Source: Mauremys mutica
Lineage: Eukaryota; Chordata; Testudines; Geoemydidae
Reading direction: 5' to 3'
Length of the DNA: 64,000 nt
NCBI RefSeq assembly: GCF_020497125.1
Contig: NC_059087.1
Coordinates: forward strand, 15,409,925-15,473,924
Of this stretch, positions 60,537 through 64,000 are shown piece by piece. Made by a program: the position numbers and the translations under genes. Position 1 is the first letter of the stretch, and every line of letters starts with the position of its first letter. Under the pieces are notes generated by a model. That model saw only the letters and a program-made list of their open reading frames with translations. It was not told the DNA's origin and searched no databases.

Positions 60537-60995
60537 CAGGGGTTCCCAAACATCTCTGGGGGGGTATGTAGGAGAAATTATGTAATGTTGGGTTTTTTAA
60601 ATTATTTTATTGATTGCATTTTCACAATGGGTTACTCAGACAATGCTTTAAAACTCTGGGGATTTGTTATATAAAATACTGTAGTTAATTTACTTCAAGA
60701 TGTACCAATGAGAACACAGATACACGGAGACGCTGACATACAGAGCCCTCACCTCCAATCATCGTACAACACAGGTTCAGTTGCTGAGCACCTGTCCAAT
60801 CTAGCTAAGCTCAGAACCTAATCAGGTTTTTTTGTATACATCACATCTGTACGTAACTGAAATATGGATAGATGGCTAAAGACAGGTAGTGTTAAAAAGA
60901 GCACACGAAGTATTAGTGATGAAAAGTGTAGGGGTTTGTGGGCAGCTGGTAGATCTGGAAGGGGGTTTGCAATAAGAAACGTTTGGGAATCTCTG
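60537..60995. mobile_element. hAT-like non-autonomous element
   Basis: The ends are CAGGGGTTCCCAAACAT and, on the complement, CAGAGATTCCCAAACGT. The flanking 8-mers ACCTAAGC (60529-60536) and ACCTAGGC (60996-61003) agree at seven of eight bases. The interior is AT-rich with a GGGGG-bearing subterminal part at each end and no transposase frame. The right target copy overlaps the first bases of the MITE at 61001. Confidence 0.85.
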
Positions 60996-61000
60996 ACCTA

Positions 61001-61278
61001 GGCTATGTCTACCCTACAGCTTATGTCAGCATAACTTGCGTCACTCAGGGATGTGACTAACCCACCCCCCGAGCGACATAGGTTCCACCAGCGTAAACAC
61101 CAGTGTGGACTGCACTATATTGGCAGCGGGAGAGCTTCTCCCAGCGACATAGCTACTGCTACTCACCGGGGCTGGAGTAATGAAGCTGACGGGAGAGCCT
61201 GTCTTCTGGCAGCTTAGAGCAGCTATACAGCTAGCTTACAGCTGCACTGCTTTACTCTCTCTAGTGTAGCTGTGTTCC
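61001..61278. mobile_element. Harbinger-like MITE
   Basis: The left end GGCTATGTCTACCCTACAG faces a right end whose complement reads GGAACACAGCTACACTAG. The body has inverted words such as GAGCGACATAGGTTCCACC and GCATAACTTGCGTCACTC. The flanks CTA and TAG are compatible with, but do not prove, a 3-bp target. No coding capacity. Confidence 0.65.
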
Positions 61279-61281
61279 TAG

Positions 61282-62217
61282 GCAGACAGATTCCTAAACC
61301 TGAGACTCCTGCATGGGGATACAACACAACACCCTGACAATGTGCAGTAGCTGTGAAGTAAATAGAGACTAAAGCATGCCGAACTACAGATAAAAGGCTC
61401 CCCTTTTACCAGGGGTTTTCAAATGATAATGTGTGTCATGACAGCAGAATCGAAGCAGTGTACTTTCTTTTAGAACAGCCCTGTGATAAAAATAAAGCTG
61501 CATAATACATATTATTTAGATGTATTTTACTATTTGATACTTGTGAGTCAATAAAAAGCAAAGACACCGAATCCCAGCTTATAAAAATTCTAGTCACAAT
61601 TTATTGGACATGCTGTCTTTTATAATGTCATTGCACTGATGTGACCTTCTACAAATTTTTCTCCCCCACTGTCCTGCCCTCATACCATAGCATAGTAAAT
61701 CTTGAGTTCTTTAAAGACAACCTACCACAGACAGTACCTGAAATTATTCTTAAATATTTAACAACTCTACTTTTTATATATTGTGACGACATCTTGTGTA
61801 ATGCTACTTTGTAATATTATAGTTCAAGTCATCACCCTCTAAAATACGAGGCTCTTAAACAGTCTATTTTAGAACGCTGGGTCCTATACTATGTATTATA
61901 AGTGCAAACAGCTGCATTTACTAAAATGACAGGTACTAACTATACTGCTCTCTTCAATTCACCTTGTTAATATGACTATTGAACTGTTTCAACAGAGCAC
62001 AATTTGAAGAACAGATTATATATTGGGTATTTTTAATAATAAGACATGATAAATGAGCACCCACCTCCTTTAGATTTCATGTGAACTGAGAGACATTTTG
62101 GCAGGAGCTTCTTAAAAAAAAGCCCAACCCTGAAATGAGGTTTTGGTTCGAAGTCCATAAGACTTTCTGACAGCCTGATTTCCTATTTGCTTTTGAAGGG
62201 GTGGGGGTCAATTTACA
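61282..62217. other. No gene seen
   Basis: AT-rich; no gene or named element. Confidence 0.6.
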
Positions 62218-62372
62218 ATTTCAAAGCACTTTAAAAACATTAACAAATCCCTTTGGCCCTTGGTAGGTAATTTCCATTTTACTGATGGAGGAGGGAGGAA
62301 TGAGAAATGGAGAAATTGACTTACTCAAAGACATGCAGCACATCACTAGGAGAGCCAGGATTAGCCCTCCGG
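62218..62372 (-). mobile_element. MIR-type SINE
   Basis: On the plus strand: CAAAGCACTTTAAAAACATT, TAGGTAATTTCCATTTTACT, GATGGAGGAGGGAGGAATGA, ATTGACTTACTCAAAGACAT and AGGAGAGCCAGGATTAG. MIR in minus orientation. Confidence 0.75.
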
Positions 62373-62399
62373 GGCCCTGAATTCTCAGTTACATGATGG

Positions 62400-62706
62400 G
62401 TATGTCTACACAGCCCACAACAGCGAGCCTCCGAGCCCATGGGGACGGACTTGGGATAGTGGAGCTTGCACCTGCGCTCTAAAAATAGCTATGTAGATGG
62501 TGTTTCGATGTTGTGGCTTGGGCTGGAGCTCGGACTCCACTGAAGGCTGCGGGGGTGGGAGGCTACAGAGCCTGGGCTCCAGCCCAGGCCGCACCTTCAA
62601 AGCGCTGTCTACACAACTATTTATAGAGCATTAGCACATGCCCTGTTAGCCCAAGTCTGGTGACGCGAGCTGGGAGGCTTGCTGCCAGGGGCTGAGTCGA
62701 TGTTCC
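62400..62706. mobile_element. Foldback MITE, unclassified
   Basis: The left arm (about 62413-62500) and right arm (about 62595-62690) are inverted copies: GACTTGGGATAGTGG and GCTCTAAAAATAGCTATGTA against GACTTGGGCTAACAGGG and GCTCTATAAATAGTTGTGTA on the complement. A GGGCTGGAG / CTCCAGCCC pair forms the centre. The left outer end is TATGTCTACACAGCCC. No coding capacity. Confidence 0.75.
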
Positions 62707-62709
62707 CTA

Positions 62710-62751
62710 TAAGGCCTCTTTACACAGCCAGAGTGGTATAAAGAGGCCTTA
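62710..62751. repeat. Short inverted repeat
   Basis: TAAGGCCTCTTTACAC (62710-62725) faces its complement TAAGGCCTCTTTATAC (62736-62751), one mismatch in 16, across a 10-base loop. Confidence 0.85.
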
Positions 62752-63029
62752 GCAAAATTGTGAATCAGGCCCAGCATATCATAGTCCTCTGCTGAGTACA
62801 TAGCCCACCTTGCTTCTCATCTCCAGTTCCTGATGATAAATGTTTAGCCACATCAACTCTTCCATTTGGAGCCCTGCCAACTAGATCCTGAGCTTTTTGG
62901 CATTGAATGTGATTATGCAATGACTTCCTCTTAAATTTGGCAGCTGCAGCTTTATCCTGGTCTGACTTTATCTATTGCTGAGATCGCATTAACAGCCTTG
63001 TCTGTCAAAGGTTATGGAAACATGATCCG

Positions 63030-63198
63030 GTAACTCTGTTTGCCAAAAGCTGTGAATGGGTGACAGGGGATGGATCACATGGTGATTACCTGTTCTGTTC
63101 ATTCCCTCCAGGGCACTTGACATTGGCCACTGTCGGTAGACAGGATACTGGGCTAGATGGACCTTTGGTCTGACCCAGTATGGCCGTTCTTATGTTTC
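63030..63198 (+). mobile_element. LINE-type 3' tail fragment
   Basis: CCAAAAGCTGTGAATGGGTG, GACAGGGGATGGATCACATG, CTGTTCATTCCCTCCAGGGC, GACAGGATACTGGGCTAGAT and GGCCGTTCTTATGTTT. I recognise this as a common turtle tail of the CR1/L3 type. The end lies near 63198. A diverged inverted piece occurs at 52876. Confidence 0.7.
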
Positions 63199-64000
63199 TA
63201 CTGGCACCTTCCTTTTAGGTAAAAAAGTGGAGGAAAGCAAAAGCAAATCTAGTTCAACCAGTCCAGCGTATGTCTGTTACCCAGAATTTTCAGAACCTAA
63301 CACAGTGGTAATTTAACTGTTTTTCTCCAGGCGGTGTCGGGAATAAATCAATGGGAACACAGCGCTTCCATCTGATAAATGATTGATACAAGCAAGCATG
63401 CTCTTATTTAACTCTACTATTTATTAGCTATTCAGCACACACACACGCAGTAGGTTTAGGACATCCCAGATACAGTTACCCACAGTCTGAGGTGGTTTCG
63501 AGTGATCACCAGCCTGGATTCCAGGGGCCCTCTTACCATCCAGCTGATGGGGAGTTTAAATGTCAGCTCTTTGCCTTAAGAAAGCTTCCTCAGACTGCTC
63601 CAAGGTATTTACTTTTACTTAATTTTTTTTATAGCTAACTTTAACAAAGCACATAACCTATAGTGATTCTTCTTGGGTTTGCATGATAATCTCTACTGGA
63701 TTACTAATTTTTTAATTTTAACAAACTACTTATTATTTTAAAACCTTTTAGCTAGAACAACAATATGTCAGGGGCACTTAAAACCAAGGTCACTATTTAT
63801 TCACTTTTTTCCATAATTCCCTGTTCCATTCTGATTAGTAAGATGCAAGTATGCAGTTGTCTGACTTTGTTTGACAAAGGCCTAAGATTATTCCTAGCTA
63901 TGTGATGTTTGGTTTCCGTCTGACAGTGGCTGAACATACAAAATGGCTGACTGCAGTACTGTCAAGTTCTGGGGTACATGCAGGAATGTCAAATTCCAGG
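63199..64000. other. No gene seen
   Basis: No gene to the window end. A short CA run lies at 63437-63448. Confidence 0.6.

Overview
This window looks like nuclear DNA from a turtle, probably a cryptodiran. It holds no protein-coding gene that I can support: no exon with splice signals, no conserved long reading frame, no tRNA, rRNA or snRNA gene. The turtle call is an inference from the repeats: CR1-type LINEs with their characteristic 3' tails, a tRNA-derived SINE of the tortoise type whose 3' end copies the CR1 tail, old MIR-type SINEs, and short GC-rich hAT-like elements familiar from turtle genomes. The sequence reads as intergenic or intronic AT-rich DNA carrying many decayed mobile elements.

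Layout. Positions 1-1488 hold the end of a CR1-like LINE that the window edge cuts inside reverse transcriptase motif A; more tails of the same group lie at 2388-2535, 14500-14666 and 54728-55115. Positions 4291-5154 hold a Harbinger-like MITE and two palindromic elements. Six copies of one GC-rich element lie at 7192, 11643, 14725, 29058, 40035 and 44113; four carry perfect 8-bp target duplications. Positions 14667-15716 are a GC-rich foldback repeat with a degenerate tandem tail, split by one of these copies. LINE reverse transcriptase relics follow at 15778-16340 (plus) and 18180-19020 (minus). Two other hAT-like elements lie at 24287-24794 and 60537-60995. Four LTR-like repeats (31663, 46690, 51236, 56241) all appear to be in minus orientation. 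Two Tc1/mariner-like MITEs flanked by TA lie at 32970 and 41545.

The most informative block is 39103-43613, a dead Harbinger (PIF) transposon. It holds a broken DDE transposase on the plus strand and a broken Myb/SANT-like partner on the minus strand. It has been invaded by a SINE, an inverted-repeat element, a hAT-like copy and a mariner-like MITE. These insertions give a relative order of events.

Nothing here looks like a new enzymatic or defence system. The observations worth following are the hAT-like family with exact target duplications, the SINE/LINE tail sharing seen within one window, the nested Harbinger, the foldback element and the crowd of short palindromic elements. A few repeat-free AT-rich stretches with homeodomain-like motifs are offered only as candidates for conserved non-coding DNA. 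Family names rest on my recognition of sequence, not on a database search.
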